Shown piece after piece: positions 46,961-57,488 of a stretch of 64,000 nucleotides of DNA. The notes beneath the pieces were generated by a model that saw only the letters and a program-made list of their open reading frames with translations, ran no database searches and had not been told where the DNA came from. The position numbers were made by a program, and so were the translations under genes. Position 1 is the stretch's first letter, and each line of letters starts with the position of its first letter. Source of the DNA: Prochlorococcus sp. AG-347-M23 (lineage in GTDB: Bacteria; Cyanobacteriota; Cyanobacteriia; PCC-6307; Cyanobiaceae); assembly GCA_003278855.1 (NCBI GenBank), contig QCCU01000001.1, positions 124,001 to 188,000 on the forward strand. Reading direction: 5' to 3'.

Positions 46961-47414
46961 TTTTTAGAGACAAATTCATTTTGACATTTTTTTGAACTTC
47001 TCCTATTACGACTGGCTTACTTACATTATCCGAAATTTTTTCAAGTTTCCTTATCTTTATTTTTACGTTTGCACCCGATCGGCTCCCTTTCAATAAGTTT
47101 TCCGATAATTGTTCTAAAGTTGGTTCGATAGATTCTTCTGGAAAGTCATCATCTGCTTTAGCAATAATCAAATCGAACCCATTGTCATAAACAATTGGAA
47201 GATATTTTGCATCTTCTATTACTACTTTTTCGCTATAACTTTGTATAAATGCCCAACTACTTAAAGAAAGTAATAATGAAAAGATAGTTGCTCCAATTAT
47301 TCGAAATTTAAAGCCAAAATTAAAGATAAAAGCTGTTATGGTGCAAATAAAAAGAAATATTCCGAAGTATCCAAAAAATTTGGGTGTGTTCTCTAATAGT
47401 TCAAAAAAAGACAT
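46950..47414 (-). CDS. Ycf51-family membrane protein (DUF2518)
   Basis: 154 residues with two hydrophobic segments (about 12-34 and 38-58) and a soluble C-terminal half containing PTLEQLSENLLKGSRSGANV. Ycf51 is conserved in cyanobacteria and red-lineage plastids with no agreed function. It is divergent from the TamB-like gene and upstream of the DUF4332 gene with an overlap. Confidence 0.85.
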   Translation of the reverse strand: MSFFELLENTPKFFGYFGIFLFICTITAFIFNFGFKFRIIGATIFSLLLSLSSWAFIQSYSEKVVIEDAKYLPIVYDNGFDLIIAKADDDFPEESIEPTLEQLSENLLKGSRSGANVKIKIRKLEKISDNVSKPVVIGEVQKNVKMNLSLKNEN

Positions 47415-47466
47415 TTAGTGGCTTTGACCTGATTAATTTCTTATATTTTGTAAGCCTACTCTATTT

Positions 47467-50400
47467 TTGGGCTCTAACTTGAAAAAAATTAGATCTCTAA
47501 ATTTAAATACTAAGATTCTTTTGGTAGGGATGCTTTTACCTTTAGGTTTTTTAGGCACTTTTTTATTAAATAATTTTTTAAAAGAAACTTATAGTTCTAG
47601 GAAATTAGAACTAGAAAAAAGTATTGAGAATCTTTTAGATAAAAATGTTGCTTTAGGTGATTATGTCGGGATTAGATTTCTAGGTATTTCTTTGGGTAAT
47701 TCAAAAATTAATGATAAAAACAATATAGATTCTGAAATTACAGCCAATAATGTATATGTTGGCATTATGCCTTTTAGATCTTTTTTAAAACAAAAATGGA
47801 TTGTAAAAATAAGTCCTAAGGAAGCCACCATAAATATAGATAGAGATTTTTTCAAAAGGGACGAATCTTATAAAGATGATCGAATTAAAAAAAAATCAAA
47901 ATCTAAGTATGATTTGAACTTTAATTTAAATAAATATTCAGATCTGAAGCTTAATAATGCAGGATTAAAAACAAAAGTAAAAGGTAATGTTATTTACAAG
48001 TCAAGAAATAGACAAATCATTGCAAATATAAATGCAAATTTTGATGAAAAAGGTTTTTTAAAATTTAAATTTAATACAAAATTAAATCAAGACTTTTTAA
48101 AACTGGATTTATTTTCTAAGGGTTTAGATCTTGATAATTCTGAATATATTATTGGTAATAGAAAAATTAGCTTTAAAAAGGGTACCTTTAAATCTAACTT
48201 TAAATTTAATAAATCATCAAAGCGCACATTTTGTGAAGGAAGATTTTCTTTTACTAATTTAAAAATAAAACCTGAAGATTTCGCGGAGAATATAAATTCA
48301 GATTCAACTTGGTTTATTTGTAAAGAAAATAATTTAATGGGAAACTCCGAAAACTTAAATTACGGAACTTTGACTTCGAATTTTAATCTAAATATCCCAT
48401 TTAAAAAAAGTTCTAATAATATTGATTTAAAAGGAAGTATTGGATATGTTAATAGCCTGAATCCAGATATCAAATTATCGGGTAATATGCCCTATTGGTT
48501 TGATAGAAGAGGCATTAATTTTGGCGATATAGATTCTAATTTCAAAATAAATAGAACTCAATTATCTAATTTAAATATTTTCCGAAAAAATGATATAAGG
48601 GGTTTCATTACTGCTAGAGGGGAATTAAAAGGAAAAATTACTGATCCTGATATTTCTATAAACTTTAATGTTGATTATCCTCACTTTAAAGGCATCCGCA
48701 TTAGAGAAATATGGGAGGGAGATATTAAAAATGAAAATAACGAATTTCTGCTAAATATGAAAAATAGATATTCTCCAATCCCTTCATTTCTCTCAATTAA
48801 GTTTGATTCTGATCTTAAACTAGATAATGCAAATTTTATAAGAGTTTTTAACTCAAATAAAGGGACTTTAGGTATAGTCAGTGAGGACGATAGTTATAAC
48901 TGGCGAGCGGATAATTTTCCTCTTGATGAGCTTGAATTATCTTTAAACAAAAATCAATTCAATAGAATTGACGGAATTATTAATGGTGAGGGATCAATTT
49001 CGTCAGATCAGTCATCCCTTGATGGGAGACTTGCTTGGAGTTTAGGTAAATATAGGAATATTAATCTAGCTAATTCATTATTTGATTTCAGCGCAAAAAA
49101 TAATTATTTTTATATAAATTCTTCCTTGTATCCAATTGATGGAGGAGTCATTGAAGTCGAATATGATTCAAACAAAAATAATTTTATTAATTCAGAATTC
49201 AAGAATGTAAGCACTAGTTGGACTATCCTTACCGCTGTTGATATTTTTAACTTTGATAATAAAAAAGTTATTCCAATAAGTAAATCAAATATATTGGATG
49301 ATTTGGAAATAAACAATGATAATAAATCATTTAAAGAAAGGCTCGACTTTATAAAAAACTTTATTGAAAATAGTAATGTGCTAGAGGACAAATTTAATTT
49401 GCAAAAATATTTAAATAAATTTAGAAGTAGATACAACGCGGAAATTACTATTCAGGGCGATAGACCAGTCAACTATAAATTGAATGCAAAATTAAATGGT
49501 TATCTTGATGTACCTAAAGATGACTATGAGGGTAATAAAGAGGAATTTTCTATTGATTTGGAAGGAGGATTATTAACAGGGAAGGGTTCTTTAAGAATTA
49601 ATAAATTACCATTGAGTACTGCAAATATCTTTTTAAACAAACCAAGAGATTTTCTTGGAGGGTTAGATATGACTTTATTTTATGATCTTGATACAAAATC
49701 TTTCTCTAGTGAAATTTCTTCCAATAATTCATCAATTAAAAATAACACAATCATATTTAATAAAGGACTAGTTGAATTTGATAATTCTATTTTTGATATT
49801 GATTTTTCACTTCTAATAAATGATTCTGAAATTCCAATTAATATTGAAGGCTCAATACCTATAAATAAATTAGATAACTTAGATCTAAGATTGATTGGGA
49901 ATGGAAAATTTATTGAGTTAATAGATATTTTTGCTGATGAATACTTTACCTTTAAAGAAGGTGATGTGAATCTTAGGATGATTCTAAAAGGAACCTTAAA
50001 TAAACCTCTATTAAATGGATTTGTCGTAATTAAAGATTCTGAAATTGATTTTTTCAACAACATAATAAAGGATATTAATACCATAATAATTTTTGATTTT
50101 GATTCTTTAGAGATCAATAATCTACAAGCAAAGACTGAAGATTCTGGGAAAATTTTTATAAAGGGGTCTTTGCCTTTTTATAGTAAGAATGATTCTGAGA
50201 AGGCAGAAATTAATTTGATAACGAATAGATTTACTTTAAAGAAAGATAATTTTAATTTTTTAGTAGATTCAGATATCGATTTAAGCGGATCATTTGAAAG
50301 TCCTGTTTTGGGAGGTTCTCTAGCTTTTAATAATGGATTTATTAATTTTAATAGCACCAATCAAAATAATAAAAAAGAAAATAATCTCATACAAAAAGAA

Positions 50401-51426
50401 GATAAAAAAGATTGGCCAGAACTCTATTGGAATAATAATGAAAATATTGAAATAATTTCAAATGAAACAATTTTGAATTCGGTTCTTTTAGGAGAAACTT
50501 TGCCAAATTACTTGGATAATTTGAGTTTTAATAATCTTAAATTAAAACTTGGGCCTGAATTTAAACTTCAATATTCAGAGATAATTCAAGCTTATTTAGA
50601 TACTAAATTAGACCTTACTATAAATGGCGAAGTAGGGAAAGATTTAAATGCTCGAGGTCTTATTTACCTTAAGAAAGGTAGAGCAAATCTATATACTACC
50701 CCGTTTAAACTTAATAAAAATAAAGACAATTATATTTTATTTGCTTCGAGAAGTGGTGTGGTTCCCTTTATTAATTTTTCTCTAGTCAGTAAAGTTCCAG
50801 ACTCAATAATACCTATAAGTGAAAATAATCAGGATTTAAACATCTCAAGTGATGTTGCTGTGGATGATACTTCAGTTGGTAATGGGGCATTTGGAATTGG
50901 TAATACTAGGCTTATCAAAATTGAAGCATCTTATGAAGGATTTTTAGATCAATTATCTTTCGCTGATGAAAATAGAAGAATCCAATTAAGGAGTACGCCA
51001 AGTTATAACAGATCACAAATAATTGGTTTAATTGGAGGTAACTCTGCAAATTTAATAAATAGAGCATTTATTTCTCAACTAAATAATGCTGATGCATTTA
51101 GTGAAAGATTTCAGTTTTCTTTATATCCAGCGTTAATAGAAAATAATGATTCATTAAATAATATTTTTTCTAATGAAAATTTAGATATAGAAAATGATGA
51201 TCAATCATCTTCTAATGAAGAATTTTCTTCTCAAGCTTGGGTAGCCGAAATAGGGCTTGATATTACTGATGCGATAAATTTTGCCTTTCAAACCGTTCCA
51301 GGTAGAGATGATATTTCACCTTTAGGAATTTTGACTTTTCAGGCAAATCCAAACTTAGAATTATTAGGTTCTTATGATTCCAATGGGGATTGGAAAAGTC
51401 AAGTGCAGTTATTTTTTAGATATTAA
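47467..51426 (+). CDS. tamB: TamB/TIC236-like envelope protein (DUF490)
   Basis: At 1319 residues the largest protein here. A single N-terminal anchor (about 17-36, LVGMLLPLGFLGTFLL) is followed by long repetitive beta-rich sequence typical of lipid-transfer or outer-membrane assembly bridge proteins, and a C-terminal DUF490 region (NLYTTPFKLNKNKDNYILF near 1080) ending in FFRY, as outer-membrane-facing proteins often do. In plants the homologue TIC236 links the inner and outer envelopes. A TTG start is used; a second TTG four codons later (47479) is equally good. The gene is unusually AT-rich even for this genome. Confidence 0.9.
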   Translation: MGSNLKKIRSLNLNTKILLVGMLLPLGFLGTFLLNNFLKETYSSRKLELEKSIENLLDKNVALGDYVGIRFLGISLGNSKINDKNNIDSEITANNVYVGIMPFRSFLKQKWIVKISPKEATINIDRDFFKRDESYKDDRIKKKSKSKYDLNFNLNKYSDLKLNNAGLKTKVKGNVIYKSRNRQIIANINANFDEKGFLKFKFNTKLNQDFLKLDLFSKGLDLDNSEYIIGNRKISFKKGTFKSNFKFNKSSKRTFCEGRFSFTNLKIKPEDFAENINSDSTWFICKENNLMGNSENLNYGTLTSNFNLNIPFKKSSNNIDLKGSIGYVNSLNPDIKLSGNMPYWFDRRGINFGDIDSNFKINRTQLSNLNIFRKNDIRGFITARGELKGKITDPDISINFNVDYPHFKGIRIREIWEGDIKNENNEFLLNMKNRYSPIPSFLSIKFDSDLKLDNANFIRVFNSNKGTLGIVSEDDSYNWRADNFPLDELELSLNKNQFNRIDGIINGEGSISSDQSSLDGRLAWSLGKYRNINLANSLFDFSAKNNYFYINSSLYPIDGGVIEVEYDSNKNNFINSEFKNVSTSWTILTAVDIFNFDNKKVIPISKSNILDDLEINNDNKSFKERLDFIKNFIENSNVLEDKFNLQKYLNKFRSRYNAEITIQGDRPVNYKLNAKLNGYLDVPKDDYEGNKEEFSIDLEGGLLTGKGSLRINKLPLSTANIFLNKPRDFLGGLDMTLFYDLDTKSFSSEISSNNSSIKNNTIIFNKGLVEFDNSIFDIDFSLLINDSEIPINIEGSIPINKLDNLDLRLIGNGKFIELIDIFADEYFTFKEGDVNLRMILKGTLNKPLLNGFVVIKDSEIDFFNNIIKDINTIIIFDFDSLEINNLQAKTEDSGKIFIKGSLPFYSKNDSEKAEINLITNRFTLKKDNFNFLVDSDIDLSGSFESPVLGGSLAFNNGFINFNSTNQNNKKENNLIQKEDKKDWPELYWNNNENIEIISNETILNSVLLGETLPNYLDNLSFNNLKLKLGPEFKLQYSEIIQAYLDTKLDLTINGEVGKDLNARGLIYLKKGRANLYTTPFKLNKNKDNYILFASRSGVVPFINFSLVSKVPDSIIPISENNQDLNISSDVAVDDTSVGNGAFGIGNTRLIKIEASYEGFLDQLSFADENRRIQLRSTPSYNRSQIIGLIGGNSANLINRAFISQLNNADAFSERFQFSLYPALIENNDSLNNIFSNENLDIENDDQSSSNEEFSSQAWVAEIGLDITDAINFAFQTVPGRDDISPLGILTFQANPNLELLGSYDSNGDWKSQVQLFFRY

Positions 51427-51491
51427 ATTGAGAGAAATTTACTTTAAAGAATCTTTAATTTGAATTATTATTAAATTAACTAAAAAATATT

Positions 51492-52802
51492 ATGGCTAAT
51501 ATCTTTGAAGTTCCTCAACCAGGTAATGATCTTTTAGAAAAAGCTAATAAAGTTCTTACGGCATCAATAGAAATAAGTCAGACTGAAAATCAAAATCGAA
51601 TTAAAGCCTTAAATTTTATGGCTGATTATCTAGAAAGAAATTCTAATGAAATATTAGATGCTAATAATGCGGATTATTCAAGTGCACAAAAAAAGGGTAT
51701 TTCTAGGGCTTTACTTTCTAGATTAAAGTTATCAAAATCAAAATTAAATGCAGGAATTGAAGGAGTAAGAAAAGTTGGAGACTTAGCTGATCCTGTAAAT
51801 CAAGTTCAAATTAAAAGAGAGCTTTCAAAGGGATTGATCTTAGAAAGAAAAACTGTGCCAATCGGAGTTTTAGGGGTTATTTTTGAATCAAGGCCAGATG
51901 CCGTGATGCAGATTAGTTCATTAGCAATAAGAGCAGGTAATGGAGTAATGCTAAAAGGTGGTAGTGAAGCTAATTTAACAAATAAAGCAATAGTCAAGGC
52001 ATTGCAAGAAGGTTTAAATGAATCAGGTCTTGATAAAAATGCAATATGTTTATTAACAAGCAGAAAAGATAGCATGGCGATGTTAAATCTTGAGAAATAC
52101 ATTAATTTAATAATTCCAAGAGGAAGTAATGAATTAGTTAAATTTATTCAAGAGAATACAAGAATTCCTGTGTTAGGCCATGCTGATGGAATTTGTCATT
52201 TGTTTATAGATATTGAGGCAAATCTAGAGATGGCTTTATCAGTCGCTTTAGACAGCAAAATTCAATATCCTGCAGCATGTAATGCTATCGAAACTTTATT
52301 AGTGCATAATGATATCGCACCAGCTTTTTTAGAAAAGGCCATCCCATTGTTTAATTCTAATAATGTTAAATTAATTGGAGATAAGAGATCAGTTGAATTA
52401 GGGTTAAAGTATGAGGCTAGTCTAGAAGATTGGAAAACTGAATATTTGGATTTAATTTTATCGATAAAAATTGTTGATGATCTCGATGAGGCAATCGCAC
52501 ATATTCAAAAATATAGTTCAAAACATACAGATGGAATAATTACTGAAAATTCATATACTGCCAATAAATTTATGAATGTAGTTGATAGTTCAGGTGTTTT
52601 TCATAATTGCTCTACTAGGTTTGCAGATGGTTTTAGATATGGATTCGGAGCTGAAGTTGGTATATCTACTCAAACTCTTCCCCCAAGGGGACCTGTAGGT
52701 CTAGAAGGTTTGGTAACTTATAAATATTTCCTAAAGGGTGATGGGAATATAGTTGATGATTTTTCATCAGGAAAGGCTATCTATACACATAAAGATCTTT
52801 AA
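51492..52802 (+). CDS. proA: Gamma-glutamyl phosphate reductase (ProA)
   Basis: Reduces glutamyl-5-phosphate to glutamate semialdehyde in proline synthesis. It is an aldehyde-dehydrogenase fold: PIGVLGVIFESRPDAV near residue 117, GNGVMLKGGSEA near 150, the catalytic Cys in YPAACNAIETLLVH near 259, and GFGAEVGISTQTLPPRGPVGLEGL near the end. Length 436 is a little above E. coli ProA. It is followed by folB after 11 bases. Confidence 0.97.
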   Translation: MANIFEVPQPGNDLLEKANKVLTASIEISQTENQNRIKALNFMADYLERNSNEILDANNADYSSAQKKGISRALLSRLKLSKSKLNAGIEGVRKVGDLADPVNQVQIKRELSKGLILERKTVPIGVLGVIFESRPDAVMQISSLAIRAGNGVMLKGGSEANLTNKAIVKALQEGLNESGLDKNAICLLTSRKDSMAMLNLEKYINLIIPRGSNELVKFIQENTRIPVLGHADGICHLFIDIEANLEMALSVALDSKIQYPAACNAIETLLVHNDIAPAFLEKAIPLFNSNNVKLIGDKRSVELGLKYEASLEDWKTEYLDLILSIKIVDDLDEAIAHIQKYSSKHTDGIITENSYTANKFMNVVDSSGVFHNCSTRFADGFRYGFGAEVGISTQTLPPRGPVGLEGLVTYKYFLKGDGNIVDDFSSGKAIYTHKDL

Positions 52803-52813
52803 AACTTTTAAAG

Positions 52814-53176
52814 ATGGAAACTTTTTTAAAAATTGAGAATATTAAACTTTGGGCTAGGGTTGGCGTACTTGATGAAGAAAGGGAATTAGGACAACTATTT
52901 ATTTTAGATATATTTTTGTGGACTGATTTTGAAAAATGTACAATAAATGATGATATAAAAAAAACAGTTGACTATTCGGAATTAGTTCAAATTTTAAAAG
53001 ATCAATCAAAGAAAATATATTGTTATACAATCGAAAAATATTCCAACGCAATTTTAGAAATCATTGATCAGGAATTTAAGATTTCTAAAATTAAAATTAT
53101 TTTGACAAAATGCAACCCTCCAATCACAGGATTCGATGGAAAGGTTTCAATAGTAAGAATTCTTGAAAATAATTAA
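52814..53176 (+). CDS. folB: Dihydroneopterin aldolase (FolB)
   Basis: Cleaves dihydroneopterin to glycolaldehyde and 6-hydroxymethyl-dihydropterin in folate synthesis. The T-fold signature is present: WARVGVLDEERELGQLFILDI with the catalytic Glu near residue 20, VDYSELVQIL near 55, and TKCNPPITGFDGKVSIVRI near 98 with the catalytic Lys. Length 120 is normal. It overlaps the next gene's TTG start by 14 bases. Confidence 0.93.
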   Translation: METFLKIENIKLWARVGVLDEERELGQLFILDIFLWTDFEKCTINDDIKKTVDYSELVQILKDQSKKIYCYTIEKYSNAILEIIDQEFKISKIKIILTKCNPPITGFDGKVSIVRILENN

Positions 53177-53774
53177 AGTATTGGAAAGAAGAAATCCTAT
53201 CGTATTGATTCATGGTCTTTGGAATACTTCAAGTATTTTTTCTTCAATTACCCCTAAACTTGATAATATTGGCATTGAATATTTTGCCCCAACTCTTGAG
53301 CATTCATATGGAATGACTTCAATACTTGATTTGACTAATAAATTAAACGTATTAATTTTAGAAAAATACGGTTTAGAAAAAGAAATAGATATTTTGGGAT
53401 TTTCTATGGGAGGAATAATTGGTAGGCACTGGCTTCAAAAATTTAATGGATATAAAAGAACAAGAAGATTAATATCTATAGGGTCCCCTCACAAAGGAAC
53501 TTTGATGGCTCAATTAATACCTAAATACCCTTTTAAAGGTATATCAGAAATGAAAATAAATAGTAAGTTTTTGAGAGGACTCGCGAATAATGATTTTTTT
53601 CTTGACGATATTGAGTGTATAAATTTCTTTACTTATTGGGATTTGATGGTTTTCCCTGGCTGGTGGACAAATTTAAATTTTGGAAAAAAAATATCAGTAA
53701 AAGTATATAAACATAGAAATCTTGTAAGAAATAAATCTGTTGTGGATAAAATAATCGATGAAATTATTATGTAG
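53163..53774 (+). CDS. Alpha/beta hydrolase (lipase-like)
   Basis: 203 residues from a TTG start within the folB tail. Oxyanion-hole motif VLIHGLWNTS near residue 17 and the nucleophile elbow LGFSMGGIIG near 83 (GxSxG) identify an esterase/lipase fold of the triacylglycerol-lipase/PGAP1-like group. The catalytic His would be at the KVYKHRNLV end. It is short for a lipase, with only a small lid. The substrate is unknown. Its end overlaps the convergent oligopeptidase gene by 8 bases. Confidence 0.85.
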   Translation: MKIIKVLERRNPIVLIHGLWNTSSIFSSITPKLDNIGIEYFAPTLEHSYGMTSILDLTNKLNVLILEKYGLEKEIDILGFSMGGIIGRHWLQKFNGYKRTRRLISIGSPHKGTLMAQLIPKYPFKGISEMKINSKFLRGLANNDFFLDDIECINFFTYWDLMVFPGWWTNLNFGKKISVKVYKHRNLVRNKSVVDKIIDEIIM

Positions 53775-55854
53775 CTTCAGATAAGCCTAAGTGTCTTATT
53801 AAGGAATCTGTTTTTGGCTCTCTTCCCCTGAATAGTTTGAATATGTCTAGGGGGGGTAAGCTACCACCCAAGCTAAGTATTGTATCTTTGAATTTTTTCC
53901 CTATTAACTTTAAATCTTCAGAGTTTTCTAGATCAGCTTCTTCAAACATTGAAAATGCATCAGCACTAAGAACTTCAGCCCACTTATATGAGTAATATCC
54001 TGCAGAATATCCTCCTGCAAATATATGACTAAAACAACAAAGAAATTGATCTTCTGGAATTGGTTCAATAACAGTAGTTTGTTTTGCAATTTCTCTTCTT
54101 ATTTCATCTGCTTTTTTACCTTCGTTTTTATCAATATTACTGTGCAATCTGATGTCTGTAATTGCAAAATGTAGTTGTCTAAGAGTAGCCATCCCACAAT
54201 TAAAAGTTCTATTCCTCAGGAGCTTCTTAAAATTCTCATCGGATAATTTTTCTCCTGTTTTGTAGTGCTTAGCAATGTTAATAAGTGTATTTTTATCGAA
54301 ACACCAGTTTTCCATAAATTGACTTGGAAGTTCGACTGCATCCCATTCAACGTTATTGATTCCAGCTGCTTGAGGAAGATTTACAGTAGTAAGCATGTGT
54401 TGAAGACCATGACCAAATTCATGAAACAGTGTCTGAACTTCTTCAAAACTCATCAAACTAGGTTTATCTTTTGATGGTGGAGTCTGATTACAAACTAGAT
54501 AAGCTACAGGGAGGGTCTTTTTGCCAACATTATTTTTATTCAAACATTCATCCATCCAAGCTCCTCCTCTCTTTGATTCAGGCCTTGAATATGGATCGAG
54601 GTAAAATGATGCTATTTTGTTATTTTCTTTATTGAGGATATTAAAAAATAAAACATCATCATTCCACAGAGGTGCCTCATCAGTCGCCTCGACTACTTTA
54701 ATTTCAAAAAGCTTTTCACTTAATTTAAATAAACCTTTCAAAACATCATTAAGTGGGAACCAAGGTCTCAAAGACTCTTGATCCAAATTTAGCTTTTCCT
54801 TTCTAAGAAGTTCGGACCAATAACTAATATCCCATGGTTCAATATTCTGTGATTTTGAAAACCCATTAGCCTTAGAAAACTTATCAAGCGTTTCTAATTC
54901 AATTTTTGCGGTTTTGAATGCTGGTTCTCTCAATTCTTCTAAAAGGTCTTCAACATTTTTAATTTCTTTCGCCATTTTCGTTGACAAACTAAGTTCTGCC
55001 CAACTTTTATAACCGAGAAGATTAGCCTGTTTAGTCCTAAGAGATAATATCTCTTCAATTAAGTGAGAATTATTATTTTCTCCTCGAGACGCCCTACCAA
55101 CGAATGCTTTGTATAGTTTTTCTCTAAGGTTACGGTCGGTGGCATATGTCATGAATGAAGTATAAGTTGGAGTATCTAGACTTAATTTCCAAGGACCATT
55201 TTTAATATCGACTTCTTCAACTTTTTTTAAATGATTTTGTGCAGAAATTGCCATCAATTCAAGAACTCTTTCAGGAAGACCATCTACTTCAGATTTTTTA
55301 TCTAATAATAAAAACCATTTATTAGTAGCATCAAGAACATTATTGCTGAAGTCTGTTGATAGCTTTCCAAGCTTTTCTGAAATGTTGTTGAATTCTTCTT
55401 GATCATTTTTTTGTAGTGAAATGCCTCTGTGTTGCATTTCAAGAATCTCTTTATCTAAAATTCTATTTTTGGTTTGATCAAAGTCATTTGTCTCTTTAAG
55501 CTTGACTAGTGAATTATAAATTATTTTACTTTGTCCGAATTTGTTACTCAAGCTAATAATCTCTGGAAGAAATTTTGAATATATAGCTCTAAGACTTTCA
55601 GAATTATTTACTGCATTTAGGTGGCTTATTACTCCCCAACTCCATCTAAGATTTTCATTGACTTCATTTAAAGGATTTATTACTTTATCCCAATTTAAAT
55701 CGTTGTGAATCAAATAGTTAGATAAATTTTTCTCTATGTTTTTAAAATCTTCAGCTATCTTTTGTAGTACTACTGGGAATTGTTTACTTATGCTTTCAGG
55801 AGTAAATTTATTAAATTCTGGTAATTCTCCATATTTAAAAATTGAGGTATCCAT
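53767..55854 (-). CDS. prlC: Oligopeptidase A, M3 family (PrlC/OpdA)
   Basis: A cytoplasmic zinc endopeptidase that degrades peptides such as cleaved signal peptides. The zinc motif is TLFHEFGHGLQHML near residue 475, with the third ligand Glu some 28 residues on. The N-terminal ~200 residues are helical and the C-terminus has GYSAGYYSYKWAEVLSADAF, typical of M3A peptidases. Length 695 is normal. It starts 13 bases after the ndhD stop, so they are likely cotranscribed. Confidence 0.94.
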   Translation of the reverse strand: MDTSIFKYGELPEFNKFTPESISKQFPVVLQKIAEDFKNIEKNLSNYLIHNDLNWDKVINPLNEVNENLRWSWGVISHLNAVNNSESLRAIYSKFLPEIISLSNKFGQSKIIYNSLVKLKETNDFDQTKNRILDKEILEMQHRGISLQKNDQEEFNNISEKLGKLSTDFSNNVLDATNKWFLLLDKKSEVDGLPERVLELMAISAQNHLKKVEEVDIKNGPWKLSLDTPTYTSFMTYATDRNLREKLYKAFVGRASRGENNNSHLIEEILSLRTKQANLLGYKSWAELSLSTKMAKEIKNVEDLLEELREPAFKTAKIELETLDKFSKANGFSKSQNIEPWDISYWSELLRKEKLNLDQESLRPWFPLNDVLKGLFKLSEKLFEIKVVEATDEAPLWNDDVLFFNILNKENNKIASFYLDPYSRPESKRGGAWMDECLNKNNVGKKTLPVAYLVCNQTPPSKDKPSLMSFEEVQTLFHEFGHGLQHMLTTVNLPQAAGINNVEWDAVELPSQFMENWCFDKNTLINIAKHYKTGEKLSDENFKKLLRNRTFNCGMATLRQLHFAITDIRLHSNIDKNEGKKADEIRREIAKQTTVIEPIPEDQFLCCFSHIFAGGYSAGYYSYKWAEVLSADAFSMFEEADLENSEDLKLIGKKFKDTILSLGGSLPPLDIFKLFRGREPKTDSLIRHLGLSEAT

Positions 55855-55867
55855 TTATTAAAGTAAT

Positions 55868-57409
55868 CTAATTAACTAAAGTTGGTATTGACCCGACTAA
55901 TTTAGCTAGAGTAAGCTGCTGACTGAGAGCATTCGTTGAAGATTCGTATAAATTTATCGCAATTTTTGGCCAAAACCCTATCACTAAAGTAGGCAACAAT
56001 AAGCTGAACCCTATTGTCAATTCTCTACCATTCATCTCTTTAACTGTAGCTAGTGCAGGAATTCTAGGGCCAAAGAATACTCTTCTACACATTGACAATA
56101 GATATATTGGAGTCAGAACTAAACCTATAGCTGCAATAAGAATCGTTATTGATCTAAAAATAGAGCTGAAGCCTTCTTGACTAGTGATTCCTAAAAATAC
56201 AGTTATTTCACTTATAAATCCGCTCATCCCAGGCAGTGCTAAAGAAGCCAAAGAACTTGCTAAGAAAAAAGCAAAAGTTATTGGCAAGACCTTTGCCAAG
56301 CCTCCCATATTTGGTATCGAAAGAGTATTTGTTCTTTCATAGAACGAGCCCGTAACAAAAAACATGGCTGCAGCTATGAGTCCGTGACTTATCATCTGGA
56401 GCATTGCTCCGCTTATTCCTAGAGCATCTACTGCTCCAATCCCTAATAGAACAAAACCCATATGGCTCACAGAGCTGCATGCAATTCTCCTTTTAACATT
56501 ATCTTGGGCAAATGCATTAAGAGCTCCGTAAATGATATTAATGATTCCAAGAATAATTAACGCAGGTGCAATTTGAAGGTGGACTTCAGGTAGTATTTGA
56601 ACATTGAATCTTAAGAGAGCATAACCTCCCATTTTTAAGAGTATTCCAGCTAGTAACATTGAAACTGGAGCATTAGCCTCTCCATGTGCATCGGGTAACC
56701 AAGTATGCAATGGAAAGATAGGAAGTTTTACTCCAAAACCAATTAAAAATCCCAAATAAGATAATAAAGCTAGGCTTCCCGTTACATGTTTATTTGTTAA
56801 ATCGGTAATATTCAAAGTAAAAGTATCACCACTCAAGGCAAGTGCTAAGCCACTTATGAGTATTAATAAAGAAGCTAAAGCTGTATAAAGAATGAATTTA
56901 GTTGCCGCATATAATTTCTTTTTCCCTCCCCAAATTGCAATAAGAAGATATACCGGAACTAATTCAAGTTCCCATGCCAAGAAAAACAATAGGAAATCTT
57001 GGGAAAGGAAAACTAGTGCCTGTGCTGATGCTTGTACTAATAAAAGAGCAAAATATAGATTAGATTTTTTCTTAATTTTCCAACTAGCAGCAGCCGATAA
57101 AAATGTAATTAACCCACTTAAAGCTACTAAAGGAGCAGATAACCCATCTACGCCAAGAGACCACTCTAAGCCTATAGATGGCAACCAAGAAGCTCTTTCT
57201 ACCAGTTGTAAAGAGCTATCTGAGGTATTGAATTTTTGAAAAAGGACGCCGGTTATTAGTAAAAAATCTATAAATAAAAAACCTAATGAGATATTTCTAG
57301 GTAGTGAATTATCTTCTCCTTCTTTTGAACTCAAGAAAGGCATTATTAGTGCCCCAATTAAAGGCAGTAAAACAATAGATGATAGCCAAGGAAAAGATTC
57401 TAAATTCAT
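55868..57409 (-). CDS. ndhD: NAD(P)H-quinone oxidoreductase chain 4 (NdhD)
   Basis: A proton-pumping antiporter-like membrane subunit of NDH-1. Fourteen hydrophobic segments span 513 residues. The conserved Glu in [14 protein letters not shown] near residue 140 and Lys in [25 protein letters not shown] near 225 lie in the proton path, and [16 protein letters not shown] near 312 is a family signature. Cyanobacteria have several NdhD types, some for respiration and cyclic flow, others for CO2 uptake; the sequence looks like the general type but I cannot settle it. Confidence 0.95.
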   Translation of the reverse strand: MNLESFPWLSSIVLLPLIGALIMPFLSSKEGEDNSLPRNISLGFLFIDFLLITGVLFQKFNTSDSSLQLVERASWLPSIGLEWSLGVDGLSAPLVALSGLITFLSAAASWKIKKKSNLYFALLLVQASAQALVFLSQDFLLFFLAWELELVPVYLLIAIWGGKKKLYAATKFILYTALASLLILISGLALALSGDTFTLNITDLTNKHVTGSLALLSYLGFLIGFGVKLPIFPLHTWLPDAHGEANAPVSMLLAGILLKMGGYALLRFNVQILPEVHLQIAPALIILGIINIIYGALNAFAQDNVKRRIACSSVSHMGFVLLGIGAVDALGISGAMLQMISHGLIAAAMFFVTGSFYERTNTLSIPNMGGLAKVLPITFAFFLASSLASLALPGMSGFISEITVFLGITSQEGFSSIFRSITILIAAIGLVLTPIYLLSMCRRVFFGPRIPALATVKEMNGRELTIGFSLLLPTLVIGFWPKIAINLYESSTNALSQQLTLAKLVGSIPTLVN

Positions 57410-57488
57410 TTATGTAATGAATAATTTTTTTATTCTAGTTGAAGTTGTACTAGCTTGAGACTATAACATTAAAAATGCCTAAGTAAAA

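Noticed and set aside
49110..50117. Long minus-strand frames inside the TamB-like gene
   Set aside because: AT-rich coding DNA gives long Leu/Ser/Ile-rich antisense frames; no start signal or domain supports them.
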